64,000 bases of DNA from Cordia subcordata (Eukaryota; Streptophyta; Magnoliopsida; Boraginales; Cordiaceae): positions 10,700,001-10,764,000 of the forward strand of contig JAPTOF010000010.1 of NCBI GenBank assembly GCA_028554755.1, given 5' to 3'. Positions 35,173 through 47,100 of the stretch are shown piece by piece. The notes beneath the pieces were generated by a model, which worked only from the letters and a program-made list of their open reading frames with translations, ran no database searches and was not told the DNA's origin. Position 1 is the stretch's first letter, and the number at the start of each line of letters is the position of its first letter. Both the position numbers and the translations under genes were made by a program.

Positions 35173-36975
35173 ATCTCTCTGTTCTCTCTCTTTTCTCTCT
35201 GGCAGTTAGAGTAACATAAGGTTTCTCTGGCGGTTTTCCTTGTCGTTTCCTTCTCTATCTGGTGGTGGTTTCTTTTGCACCGGTGGATCTTCTTGTTTAC
35301 CTGTTCTCTTTCTCTTTTCTTTAGCTATTTCATTTTCTTTGTGTTTTACTGTGTTCCTTTTTCCTTTTCTTTTGTTTTTCTCATGGTAGATCTGGGTTGT
35401 GTTTCCTTATTCTTTGGATCTACATATGGGTTTGGTGGTTGTGATAGTTGTTTTTCTTTAAATCTGTTGACTGCGTCTTTGTTGTTTGTTTCATTATTCA
35501 TCTTTGTGGCTTTGTCTTATCTTTTCAAATTTGTCTTGATTTGTTAGTGTTGGGTAACTCAGACCTAGGCTCTGTGGTTTTCCTCTTTCAGTTATGAGCT
35601 TTAGTTTGGTGTGACGGTTTGTGTCTGCGTCGTGGCTTACACCAGTGTTGCCGTTGTCTTGTTATCCCCAGATGGCGCCTTTGTGCTTGAACCGTGGCTT
35701 CCCATTTTCTGCTAACCATCATCATAAGGTGCTAGAAGTGTGGTTCTCATTTTGCTCTAGATCCATTTCTCTCTTGTAGAGGTGGCAAAATGGGTCCGAA
35801 CCTGCGGGTTGACCTGTTTAACCCACAAAAATGTAGGGTTAGGGTTTAGTATTTTATAATCTGCAAGGCAAACGGGTGGACCTGACCCGACCCGCACTAA
35901 GGGCGGGTTGAACCGCGGGTCACCCGCGGGTTGAACCGCGAGTTTTTTTTTTTAATACATATAAATTTAAAGTTAGAAACTTTAAATTTTTTTCTTCTTA
36001 TTGCACTTTATAGTTTACAACCTTAGCAGCCATATTTGAGGCTTTGATTGTAGGTACGGAATATGGTAATTGTTGTCTTATTTTGTTAATGTTAGTTTGT
36101 GATTAGGTGTTTAATTTCGAATTTTAAATTATCGATTATGTTTGTGACATTTAGTTCATTACATTTAAGTGTTTTTAGGTGCCTAATTTTTTTTTTTTGT
36201 TAAACAAGTCACAAGTATTTATTAATTACTACTTAAATTTTTTTGTTTTATTTATTTTTAAATAATATTAAAATATTAAAAAATTAAGCGGATCAACCCG
36301 CAAACCCGCCAGGCCGCGGGTGCGGATGAGGGATGTAGGCACCCGCATGAATCCAACCCGACCCGACCTGACCCGCCGAACAGCATAACCTGCACTAAAC
36401 AGGTCGAGTTGGCCCGCGGGTGCCGGTTTGCCACTTCTGCTCTCTTGTATGTGCAGCAGTGATAAGGTGATCTTTGTTTCTACCTATATAAGCTAGGGAC
36501 CTAGTAGGCCCGTCCTTTCTTTTAGGATGTTTAGAATAGTTAGGGTTTGAAGTGCCTTGGCCTATCCTCTATTCGGGTTGATGAGTCCCACAAATCTCAT
36601 TTTTACTTGTTTCAGTATTGCTTCCTCGGCAGTCGTTACTTTGCCACTAGTGTGGTTTGATCTTGGTGAGCAATTTGGTTTTCCTGCTTCCTTGGTATCT
36701 ATGGTGATGGTTCATAGTGATGGTCAGGCTAGACTGATGTTGTTTCTAATGGGTTCTTGCTTTGGTTGGTTGGTTTCAGCATTGATGGTTACTGGTTTGT
36801 CTTCTGCAACGAGTGGTTTTGGAATTAAGGTTTAGTTTGTATTTTGGGTTGTGGATTATGTCATGCAGCCTATTTGTTGTGTCCTGTGTCTGGTCCAATC
36901 CTGACGGAGTTGGCCCTCTTTGTATTTCTTTCTTTTAATGCAATAATATTCTACTTTATTTGAAAAACAAAAAAA
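35173..36975 (+). mobile_element. Retroposon with A-rich tail and 14-bp target duplication
   Basis: The segment is flanked by attaggtaataaaa (35159-35172) and attaggcaataaaa (36976-36989), one mismatch in 14. Its right end is ttttaatgcaataatattct followed by an A-rich tail, like plant LINE 3' ends. The left begins in a ct-rich stretch. Removing the nested hAT element leaves about 1.1 kb. Open frames at 35275-35547 and 36557-36835 match nothing I recognise, so this is either a truncated LINE-derived copy or a processed copy of an unknown transcript. Confidence 0.68.
35777..36439. mobile_element. hAT-type non-autonomous element, 663 bp
   Basis: The terminal inverted repeats are tagaggtggcaaa (left) and, reverse-complemented, cagaagtggcaaa (right). 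The 8-bp target duplication ctctcttg is perfect at 35769-35776 and 36440-36447. Subterminal regions are full of gacccgacccg/gcgggttg words in opposite orientation. No transposase is present. It lies inside the retroposon, which lies inside the Helitron. Confidence 0.92.
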
Positions 36976-37609
36976 ATTAGGCAATAAAAGCTATAAAACC
37001 CGATCATAATTTAAGTACTTGGAGTTTGGTGTTCGAGTTTCCCATTATCTTTTTTCTTGTATGTTTTTATTTTTTCGTTAAATTGTATTATGCTAATTGA
37101 GATTCAATTTTAAAAAAATATGAAGATTGAAAAAAATTAAATAAGTGTAAAATCATCTCAAATAATATTAAAGTATATGAGAATAAAAATAAAAAAGATT
37201 AACTTTTCAATGCAATTCGTATATTAATTTTACATATGAAATTCCAATTCAATTAAATCAAATAAAATCCAAATAAATAAATAAATATTTCCACCCTAAT
37301 ATTCACCCAATTCCTCTAATTCTACAAAACTTGTTTTACCTTATAATCAATCTTATCTTAAATTTATCAAAATAACAAAAAAAACAAAATTAACACTTTT
37401 CTCTGTTTCAATTTTTTCTAAAAGATGTGTAAAGATATGCAAATTATACCATACATCCAAATCATTGTATATTCAAAGAGCACTGTACACCCATTTTAAT
37501 GTGACCAACACATGCTCATAGTCCTGTGAATCTATTAATTTTTATGCTTTTATTTTATATATTAGAATTGAAAGAAGATATTTAAGGTTGTGAATTTTTC
37601 TTTTAAAGT

Positions 37610-37900
37610 TGTCAACATTTTGGTTAAGGTTGTGTACTTATCGTTCATAGGTGTGAACGTGTCGATAATAGGATATGAACATGTCACTAATCAATTGTAA
37701 ACATGTATTGTAAACATATAAAAATTGTGACCATGTAATAGTAAATATTTAAATAAATTAAAAATTATGAACATATAATATAAAATTGTGAACGTATAGT
37801 ATAAAAATTTCGAACATACAAAAATTGTGAACGTTTAGTATAAAAATTGCAAACATATAAAAATTGTGAATATATAATATAAAAATATTGTGAAAGTCGG
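37610..37900. repeat. Degenerate gtgaac repeat array inside the Helitron
   Basis: Some ten variants of (aaatt)gtgaacatataa(tata) are spaced about 20-35 bases apart. The wider segment 37440-37940 is bordered by roughly inverted ataccatacatcc and gggtgtatgatag, so the array may belong to a small element of its own. Confidence 0.6.
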
Positions 37901-38089
37901 TATACTATGCTATGTTGGTACACGTTAATTAGGGTGTATGATAGACATATTGGTAAAGAAAAGTATAACTTATTTGACTCTTTACAAAATTACTAAAGTT
38001 TCTAATAATTATTTATTACATAATTTAAATTTTATAATACAATAATATTGGACAACATATTCGTGCCTTACACGGCATTAAATTACTAG

Positions 38090-39777
38090 TTGACGCATCT
38101 ATCTATACAATAGTATAAAATTAGACCTCATGTTTAAAGTCATCTTAGGAGGTGACATATGTCATAAATTACAGTATTGTAAGTAGTATCAAATCAACAA
38201 GTTTCAATTTTGTGGGTTCAATCTTGATTAAGTATTTTATAAAATTATTATTATTTAATACTAACAAATTTCAAAAATGATGTCATAAGTCTCCACTTTT
38301 TTCCTTCTTTTCACTCTTTTTTCTTTCAAGTTATTTCAAAATATCGAAATCAATTCTTATATTTTTAAAAAGCCATCAATTTAAACTCCATTGTCAAATA
38401 TTTACTGATAACTAAATAAAAATATGTAACTTGATTATTCTCTCTAATTTCAAACATTTATTAAATAAAATATAAGATTATCTTCAAGTTATCATGAGTG
38501 TATAAATGTGAAAATATTAAATATACAGAATATTTAGTTAAAATTAAAAAATACACAAAAAGTCCATTTATAGAATTTTTTAAACAAAAAATATACAAAA
38601 TCTATATATTTATATATAAAAGTAATAAAGTTATGCCACATTATCAAATTTTAATTTTTGTGAAATTTTTTTATTAATTACAATTCTATATTAACAAATA
38701 AAAAAATGATCTTACAAGTCCCCATTGTTTCTTTTCTTTTCTTTTTTTTTTTTTGAAATTAATCCTAATTGTTAAAAAAGATCCAAATCAATTTTTATAA
38801 TTCAAAAAAAATGATCAATTTAGTATATATAAAGAAATATTTAATAAACGAATCTACATTTATATATCTATACTATTATATAAAATCAAACTTAAATAAG
38901 TTCGGAGTTTTTTAAATAACATATGAGTTAACGCAACAAAGGGTAAGTCAAAATTTGTACCCTTTTATAAATAATAACGACACAGTAATTTGAATTTTAT
39001 TATTTTAACTATTTTTATTTCACAATTTTATAAAATGTTGTATTTGTTTAGTCTATATTTATATAATCTATTTATCTATTGTTGGAAAATTATGAGGTAA
39101 ATGACAAATTATCTATAGAGATCTTTAGTTTCCTACTAATTCATTTAATTTATAGGAGTTATAGATTTTTTGAATCATGATTTTCTACATAAATGTAGTA
39201 ACTTTTGAATTTCTCTACTCTCTTGAAATGGACTTAATTTAAAGGATTTTCAGATCCTTTGAATGCCTCTCATGAATATAAAAATGATGACGTGATTTCC
39301 TCTTAAATTTATATATAGTGATTCTTTTAGGCATCTCATCATATAACAGAAACTTTTTTTTACTAACAAATTCTAGAACATAAGTAGTATATAGACAGTA
39401 AGTATTTACCGTGTTTAATAGTTGTCTGTATCAATGTTCACCATATGTATAAGAAAGGATTCACCACCGAAAAGTTCACAAACTTTTGTTCACAGAGTAC
39501 TATTATCACAAAAGGTATAAACGTTGTTTCATGAGAGGATTTCATAACAGAGTTGTTAGTACCATAACAAAAGGATAAAATCCTTAGGAATATCGGGCTT
39601 ATTTGAGTCTCTTTTATTTGGTTTTCTTTGATATATTATTCAAATTTATTTAGTTTATATTTTAATTTTTTACGTTAGCTATTTTTCTTGTTATTTAGTT
39701 TATTTACTTAATATCAGTTTCGTATTTCGTTGAATTGTATTTTATGTTTTTGCAATTATTTTACCAATAGTTGTGCA
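38090..39777. other. AT-rich intergenic stretch with Helitron-like end fragments
   Basis: No gene was seen. Two further words like Helitron 5' ends occur: tctatacaatagtataaaa (about 38102) and tctatactattatataaaa (about 38867). I could not pair them with 3' ends. Confidence 0.4.
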
Positions 39778-39785
39778 CATATCTA

Positions 39786-40001
39786 GGGCCCATTTGGATT
39801 GAATTTTTTTAAAAGTATTTTTTTTAACAACTTTTTTTGAAAAGCTGAAAATTTCAACTTCTAAAAAAAGCTGTATTTAAGTTTTTTTTCAAAGTTTCGA
39901 CTTTTCTGGAAGCCAAATCAAATAGTTATTGCAAATTTAAAGTAATATTTTCAAGAAAAAAATGTTTTTTCTTTTAAAAAAAAACTAATTCAAACAGACC
40001 C
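39786..40001. mobile_element. hAT-like MITE, 216 bp
   Basis: The ends gggcccatttggattgaa and, reverse-complemented, gggtctgtttgaattag form imperfect TIRs. Flanks are catatcta (39778-39785) and tatatcta (40002-40009), a 7-of-8 match to an 8-bp duplication. The interior is T/A runs with an aaaagctg...cttttctgg core and no coding. Confidence 0.68.
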
Positions 40002-40580
40002 TATATCTAGAAAACTATATAATTATATTATAATAATAATAACAACAACAACAACAAAAACAACAAGAACAATAACAATAACAATAATGACAATAGCAAT
40101 CATCATCAACGTAAAATTGTATGCACCTTAGAAAAAGTTGAGAGGCCTTAGAATAATAAGCATGATAGAGCCTCAAATGTTTCATTATTAATTTGTAACA
40201 AGAAAAGTGTTTAAAAATTCAAAAGATTTGGTACCATGAAAGATATTATAAAAAAATGTAGAACCAAATATTATTATAATATTTTAATTTGACACATTTT
40301 GAAGACTTTTATAACATGAAAAAAATACAAAAAGACATATATTACACATAAAATTATAGATTATTCACCTTTTGAGAGTTTATGTGACCTTTGAGTGTAC
40401 AATTATCAATAACATTATTAATATAAATAGAAATTGAATTGAAAAATTCAAAAGATTTGGTATCATGCAAAAGATAGCTTAAAACTAAAAGTTTCTATTA
40501 ATCTTTTAATTTTACACCTTCAAGGACTTTTCTTACATGAACACATACAGAGAAAAATACATTATACTTCAATATAAATG

Positions 40581-40620
<40 letters not shown>

Positions 40621-41155
40621 TTGTGCATTTATCTACTTAAGTTTTGAAGGCCATTTAGGATTATAGTATAAAATAGTTTAAAACCAAAAGTTACTATCAT
40701 GTATTTTATATATTTATCTCCATAATGATGATCTAAACTTGAGACTCATAAAAAAACTTTAATATTGAATTTTTTCAATTATGTGTATAAAAAGACTACC
40801 TAAAAAAGTTTTTTGAAAATAACTAGTAAAAAGAAAATCGGCGATGGTTTATCTAAAAGATAGACGAAACCTTCCTTGATCTTTGAACAGAAAGATTGAG
40901 CTATAACCAGAGATAGACCCACACCCTCTAGAAGATGCTCGTGTACGTGGTGGTTTGGACAAAGTAAGCCAGACTTTGCGAAGGATATTCTAGGTGATCC
41001 ATCGGTTAAAAGATAGTCCACCAATATGGCACGGCTCAAGAGCAATGTTGCGTGAACCCTATGTATAGTGAGGCAAAATCTGCTCTATGCTAAGCACGAG
41101 AGGGATAAAGGACTCCTTTCTAATTGTATAGAGATGGAGATGAAATTAGTACACT
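40002..41155. other. Intergenic DNA and likely TTC27 3' UTR
   Basis: The part nearest 41155 is probably TTC27 3' untranslated sequence (minus strand). An (AT)n run lies at about 40590-40616. The 81-residue minus-strand frame at 40800-41045 matches nothing I know and probably lies in the UTR. Confidence 0.45.
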
Positions 41156-44100
41156 TCATGAAGCAGAAACCGATTGAGGTTGCAATGCCTTCTGTACTTC
41201 GTCAAGGCAAGCCACCAGATCCTTGTATTCTTCGGTGTCTGAAAAGTTATCGGCCTGAAATTTCACAAGAGAATTAATCTCACTTCTTGTCCAATATCCG
41301 ATAATACCTAAAGAATGTCAACATGACCATAATGTTCATGGCAGCAAAGCTAGGCCCCTCATATGACATGCAAACTATGCTGCCTGACAGATAAAAGAAC
41401 TTGCCTGCTTAATTGTGTTTTTCAAGTGCATCTCAGCAGCAAACAATTCTCGGCAACTATCATTATGGTGAGCAAGTTCCTGATAAACCTTACAGAGCTC
41501 CAAAGAAGCACGTGCAAATTTCATAAATCGTTCCCTATCTCTCCATAAGTCGGATCCCTGAGAGAGAGAGAGGGGGGGGGGAGGGGGGGGGAGGGGGGGG
41601 GGGAGATGTTAAGCTGTCAGATGCAAATGAAATGCAGTTACTACTCATGTATTCAGGTCATAAAAAGGACACATGGCTTATCATATGCATCATGTCAAGT
41701 GGCAAAGGATTGGACTTCTTTTAGCTTGCAGACCTTTTGAAAGAAACAAAATAATCGAAAGAGATTAAACAGACGTGGAAAATCTACTGCTTCTTACAAC
41801 CATCAAAGAAACAAGGTGCAAGAGAATTGAAGAAATATTAAAGATAATAAAGAAAGGGGGGAACAAGGGGCATACAAAAATACAGATTCCAATGAAAATC
41901 ATTTTAGTGACATGAATGATATTATGGAAGAAATAAAAGCTCAAATCCTATTACTTTCTATGGCAATTTTCCTTTTCTTTCCATTTCTCTGCAATACGTG
42001 ATCCGTTGGCATTACTAATGAATTAGAAAGGTGAATGTCTCAAACCCGTAGTTAGAACCACCTAGAACTGTTCAAATGAACGAAGATTTGACAGCTAAAT
42101 AGTATGCTTTATATTGTCAATCTTCTGAGGAAAAAAAAAAGGACGAGGATGGAAACTAAAAGAAACTTCAAGGATATTATTCTATTTTTTGGTGATACCT
42201 GGTATGATCTAACTTGCTTAAGAAGAGCCTCAGAGCACATTGTAAGATCCCCTTTCAGTCGGTGCCACCTAGCATATAACCCCCATATCTCAGCACTTCC
42301 GCCACTTTGAACTATCTGTTTCAATGAAAGAGAAATTGGCACACGTTATTGGTTATACCATGAATTTCTCACCACCATTTCAGTGAAGCTTTATTGACCT
42401 GGTACACGATCTTAAACAGCAGTATAGGCACTATATTCATAACTACAATTGCATTACGATTCTCAATAATGCAAGTTTAGTGATTGAATGCATGTATGTA
42501 TCAACCACCATAAAAATATCACAGAAGAAGTAAAAGCACTTATCCATCTAATCTAAAGAGCATAATTATACTTAAGACTTGTCAGATTTTACTTGGAAAA
42601 AGTTGAAGATAGAGATAGACGGAAAACAAGAGCTTTTGAGAATAGGCGAAAGAGAGAACGCTACTTGAAGCCACTTCTATCGTGCTCCAACAGAAATTTC
42701 TGTTGAACAAGCTCTCTTTTGAATTCTAAGAGACTTTCCACATTGTGCGGTTGTTCCTAATTCTCCAGGGTTGGATCCCCTTGGTGTCATACTGTCATTC
42801 TTAATGAAACTTTATCTTTCCAAAAACAAATAGATAAACGGTGAAAGAGTAAATCCTAAAGTACATATTTATCAAACACATTCATTTGCAAGAGGGATGC
42901 AAGTCTTTGTCTACAACCTCAGAAGGAATCAAATTCAGAAATATACACAACTCGACAGCAGCACAAACAACTTCAAGTACACAGGTGGAGGAAACAAAAG
43001 ACTAGTAAAGGTCAAGCACATGCAGATAACTGACCCCCAAAAGTTAAAGATACCTGTCGAAAGATTTTGCCAAGCAATTGAATCAGGTTCTCAGTTTCCC
43101 GCATTCTAGCTACATCAGTCTTTGGCTCATTACTCTCATTGAGATCAGAATCAGCACAAGATGGGTCAGCATTGTCACTGCCGCTGCTGGATATAGGAGG
43201 TTGATTGCTAGCTGAAGCTCGTTCTTCAATCTCTCTAGTCATTCTATCTAAGAATTCAGCATCAAATCTTTTATTGTTGGTCATATCAAGCACCTTTTGT
43301 ACAGCATCCAGTGCCTGTAGAAGGAGAGAGAAATTTGTATCAAGCAAACAACAGTATATATCAACTTCCTTTGCTGGTCTTACAGGCCCAAACCACAGGA
43401 AGATGATTTTGGTGTCACTCTCTATTGTGGATAAGTGAAAATTTAAAATAAAAACAGAAAAGCCAGTTAAAGATTCATCACAGCATTTTGGAAACCTAAC
43501 CCTAAAGTACCTACAAACTGAATCACGATATAGGTTATACAAGAGCCTCCCAATTTTGCAAGTAAACATGTAGGGGATGCAATTCACAGCCTTTGATGCG
43601 CTTAAGGAGATTTATCCCATAGTGAACTTCAGATATCCAAATAAAACCTTTTGAAATTCCAGGTAGAAATTAGCTAGGAATAGGAATATTTCTAAACTCC
43701 AAATTCTTAGATCTGATGATATGAAATGTCTAAGGAGTAGAAACCATTTCAAAGATGTTGAAGAATATTTTAGTTATTAATGTATTTCCTTATCTTATGG
43801 TATTGAATTAGTCAATAGTCTAGATTAGGTAATTAGTCAAATTGGTTTCCTTATTATTCTAGTCTTCTTAGAATTCTAGTTACCTTATTAGTTTAGCTTC
43901 TAGTCTTGTTCACCAAGTTATCATGCTTATAAATAGGCTCTTCTATTGTATTCATGAAATATCAACAATACACAATGTAATCTTTGTAAGTATTTCTATT
44001 TAAGAGCCACCGTTGATGGTGGCTTCAACCATCTTCAGCACTTTCATATTTTCTCTCCATATTTTATGTTTTATATATTTTCCACATGGTATCAGAGCCA

Positions 44101-47100
44101 CCCTCCTGGTGGCCTGTTTCTTTTTTTTAAAAAAAAAGAGCCCCAAGCAGTCATGTCAGCCTACGGGTCTCACGTCAATCCAAGCAGTCGTGTTAGCCTA
44201 CAAGTCACACGACTATCCAAATCCAAATCTAGATCCACATTCGGATCCAAATCCAAGTCAAATCCAAATCCAAATCCAATTTCTAATTGTTATCCAAGTC
44301 CAATCCAAATCCAAGTCCAATTCAGTTTTCAATTACTATCTCAATCTAAGTTCCGTCTAATGGTTGTGGGGATTCATTACACCAAAGTGGTGCAGACGAC
44401 CCCTAAATTAATCCAAATTCCATTCCTCCAATCTGTGAACATGGTCAGACAAGTCGTGGTAACCGTAGGGAATTTTGAGTTAGATGAGCCATGGTGACTG
44501 TCCCTTCCATCAAGATCAAGTTTTCTTTTGAAGACCTTTCAAACTCAAGGTCCTCAATTACCACCTTGAGTTTGAGAGGGGGTGTTGAAGAATATTTTAG
44601 TTATTAATGTATTTCCTTATCTTATGGTATTGAATTAGGCAATAGTCTAGATTAGGTAATTAGTCAAATTGATTTCCTTATTATTCTAATTTCCTTAGAA
44701 TTCTAGTTACCTTATTAGTTTAGCTTCTAGTCTTGCTCACCAAGTTATCATGGCAATAAATAGGCTCTTCTATTATATTCATAAAATATCAACAATACAC
44801 AATGTAGTCTTTATGAGTATTTCTATTTAAGAGTCACCGTTGGTGGTGGCTTTAACCATCTTCAACGCTTTCATATTTTCCCTCCATATTTTATGTTTTA
44901 TATATTTTCCACAAAAGAAGTAGCAACACGATCTGCCTTCCAGAATAAAGGTTATGCAGAAAGTTGAAACCAAGAACACCACTGTAATAATCTAAAGCTA
45001 AAGATAATAAATAAGGAAACAGATGTTCTATCAAGGAAAATGCCAGTGAAACGAGATTTCTCAAGAATATCTTTCCAACAATCAATATGAAGGTTGCTGT
45101 CAACTCTCAAATGCAACAGGAAGTTAGAGAAGCATGAACATTTGACAAACAGAATGATTTGTGAGAATGATCACATCTTTGATTAGGGGATACCATTGCG
45201 AAGACCATAATCATTTTTAGTCAACTAATACTCTATCGTGGAAACTATGAATTCCCAGGGGCAATCATGCCTTCTCTCCGATGAAACAGATGTTCGTAGA
45301 TGCACAAGTGAACAAGACTTGACAGATAATTTGATGATTTCGCTTCACCATACTTCCTCAGTGACTAATATTCTTCTTCAAAAGAAAAACATAAAATTAA
45401 AGAAATCCTCTTCATTGCAACTACTTGTGGAGGGATTTGGGAGTATCATAGTTAACATACGAACCTCATCCTAGTAATTTGGGTAGGCATTATTCCCATC
45501 CCTTTAGAAGCAAAGTTTTTCATCACATGCAAAAGACAATGGACAACCTATACAAGGCTTACCTATTTCAGCAAAGACTAAATCAATGGATTAGATAAAT
45601 GTACATTTTATTATATCATGTGAATGGAGTATTTAGTCATTTTTGCTTTCAAGGGGCCAATATGGATGGTATGCTTTTCCAATTCTTGAGTTTAGAAATG
45701 GACTAGTGGATGGTTGCAGAACTTCTTTTTGCTTTACTATTTCTTTTTTATCTTTTATTTTGGTTCTGTTCTCCAATATTTAGTTCAATTAAAGGTTGTC
45801 AATGATGTATGAAGCGACTAAAAGTTTTTTGATTCCTTACATAATGAATTCTAAATCTCCAACAATCTAAACATCATTCATGTAAATAAAGATTGGAGCT
45901 AGAGCTTACAGAAACAGAAACCAGATTGTCAGCTTGAACAATGCTTTATTTTTGGCAAAATTAGACCACCAGAAGCTTACAGAAAATGAAACCAGATTGC
46001 CAATATGTACCTGACTCAAGTTGCCAACATCTGCAGCAACATAGCTGTAGTTCTCCCACATCTGCCAGCTGTTTCGCCTTCATAAGGTTATGCGAGATTC
46101 TTAATTAGTGCCATACAGCACAAAGGATAATATGTGCATAAGTGCACTTTCAAATAAAAGATAGAAAACAAAAAATGCAGGCAAGTGTAATACAGCACAA
46201 AGGATAATATGTGCATAGGTGCGCTTTCAAATAAAAGATAGAAAAACAAAAAATGCAGGCAAGTGTAAGTCACACAGGATAGATTGATTTTGTTTTGGGG
46301 GGAAGGAAGGAGAGATACTTGAACTTCAGTGCTTCCTTGAATGCAATGAAAGCCTCCTTGCTTTTCTTTTTAACCATGTGCCTGCAGCATTAGAAGTGGT
46401 GCATTACAAGGTGGTAAATAAGATTAGTAAAATCCAAGGAGATAGAGAGACTATGATTCAGCTAAGTGTCTGTCTCTCAACAGACATGTTCCAGCTATTA
46501 TCAGTATAGCTCTTTGGGTTTAGGCACAAAAAGAACGTTTCTCACATTCATAATTCTGTTGCTCTAGTTCAATTATCTTCTTCCGGTGCATTAATTTACT
46601 ATTCAAAGTGTTGTCACTAAACAGAATAACCAAAGAATTGTCAAAGATTATCTCCTTCCGCTATAAAACAATTGTCTAAGATGATCTCTTCACTTCGTAG
46701 CCATGTATATACTCCTTGATGAAAGAAAAAAGAAAATGAAATCATGGAGATTATATATATGTATATCGAGAACAGCAGGAGCACACCAACAATGACTCTA
46801 TGATAAGGGAGATCTGTGTAAATAGTAGTTAGTTATAGTTATAGATAGTTAGTTATAGTTATGAGCTGTCAAATGTAATGTTGCAGTTATAAGCAATAGC
46901 TGAGTAACAGACTGGTAGTTAGTTAGAAATATCTAGCAGTTGTCTATAAATACTCCTCATATGTAACTAACCCTATAATAGAATAATAAGATGCTTCTTT
47001 CTCTCTCTGCTTCTTCTTCTCTCTCTAGTTTTCATGGTATCCAGAGCAGGAAGATCCTGACTTCTCCATAGCCGATCTTCAAGAAGCTTCATGATCAGAG

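Larger units (their letters stand above)
34264..38089 (+). mobile_element. Helitron, 3.83 kb, non-autonomous
   Basis: The left end reads TCTCTACTAATATAAAAG, the form I recall for plant Helitron 5' ends, and is preceded by A (34263). The right end has a short hairpin (cgtgccttacacggca), then cattaaattaCTAG, and is followed by T (38090). Insertion between A and T without duplication, a TC start, a 3' hairpin and a CTAG end are the Helitron hallmarks. No Rep/helicase frame is present, so it would depend on another copy. It carries a retroposon (35173-36975) and a gtgaac repeat (37610-37900). It sits between the 3' ends of FAN1 and TTC27. Confidence 0.8.

Noticed and set aside
35275..35547. 90-residue hydrophobic frame in the retroposon
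   Set aside because: Its Phe/Ser/Leu richness reflects a ct-rich strand; no homologous protein was recognised.
40800..41045. 81-residue minus-strand frame downstream of TTC27
   Set aside because: There is no family match, and the position suggests TTC27 3' UTR.
44013..44497. Lys/Ser/Asn/Pro-rich open frames
   Set aside because: They arise from the aatccaaatcc repeat inside the TRIM and have no start context or domain.
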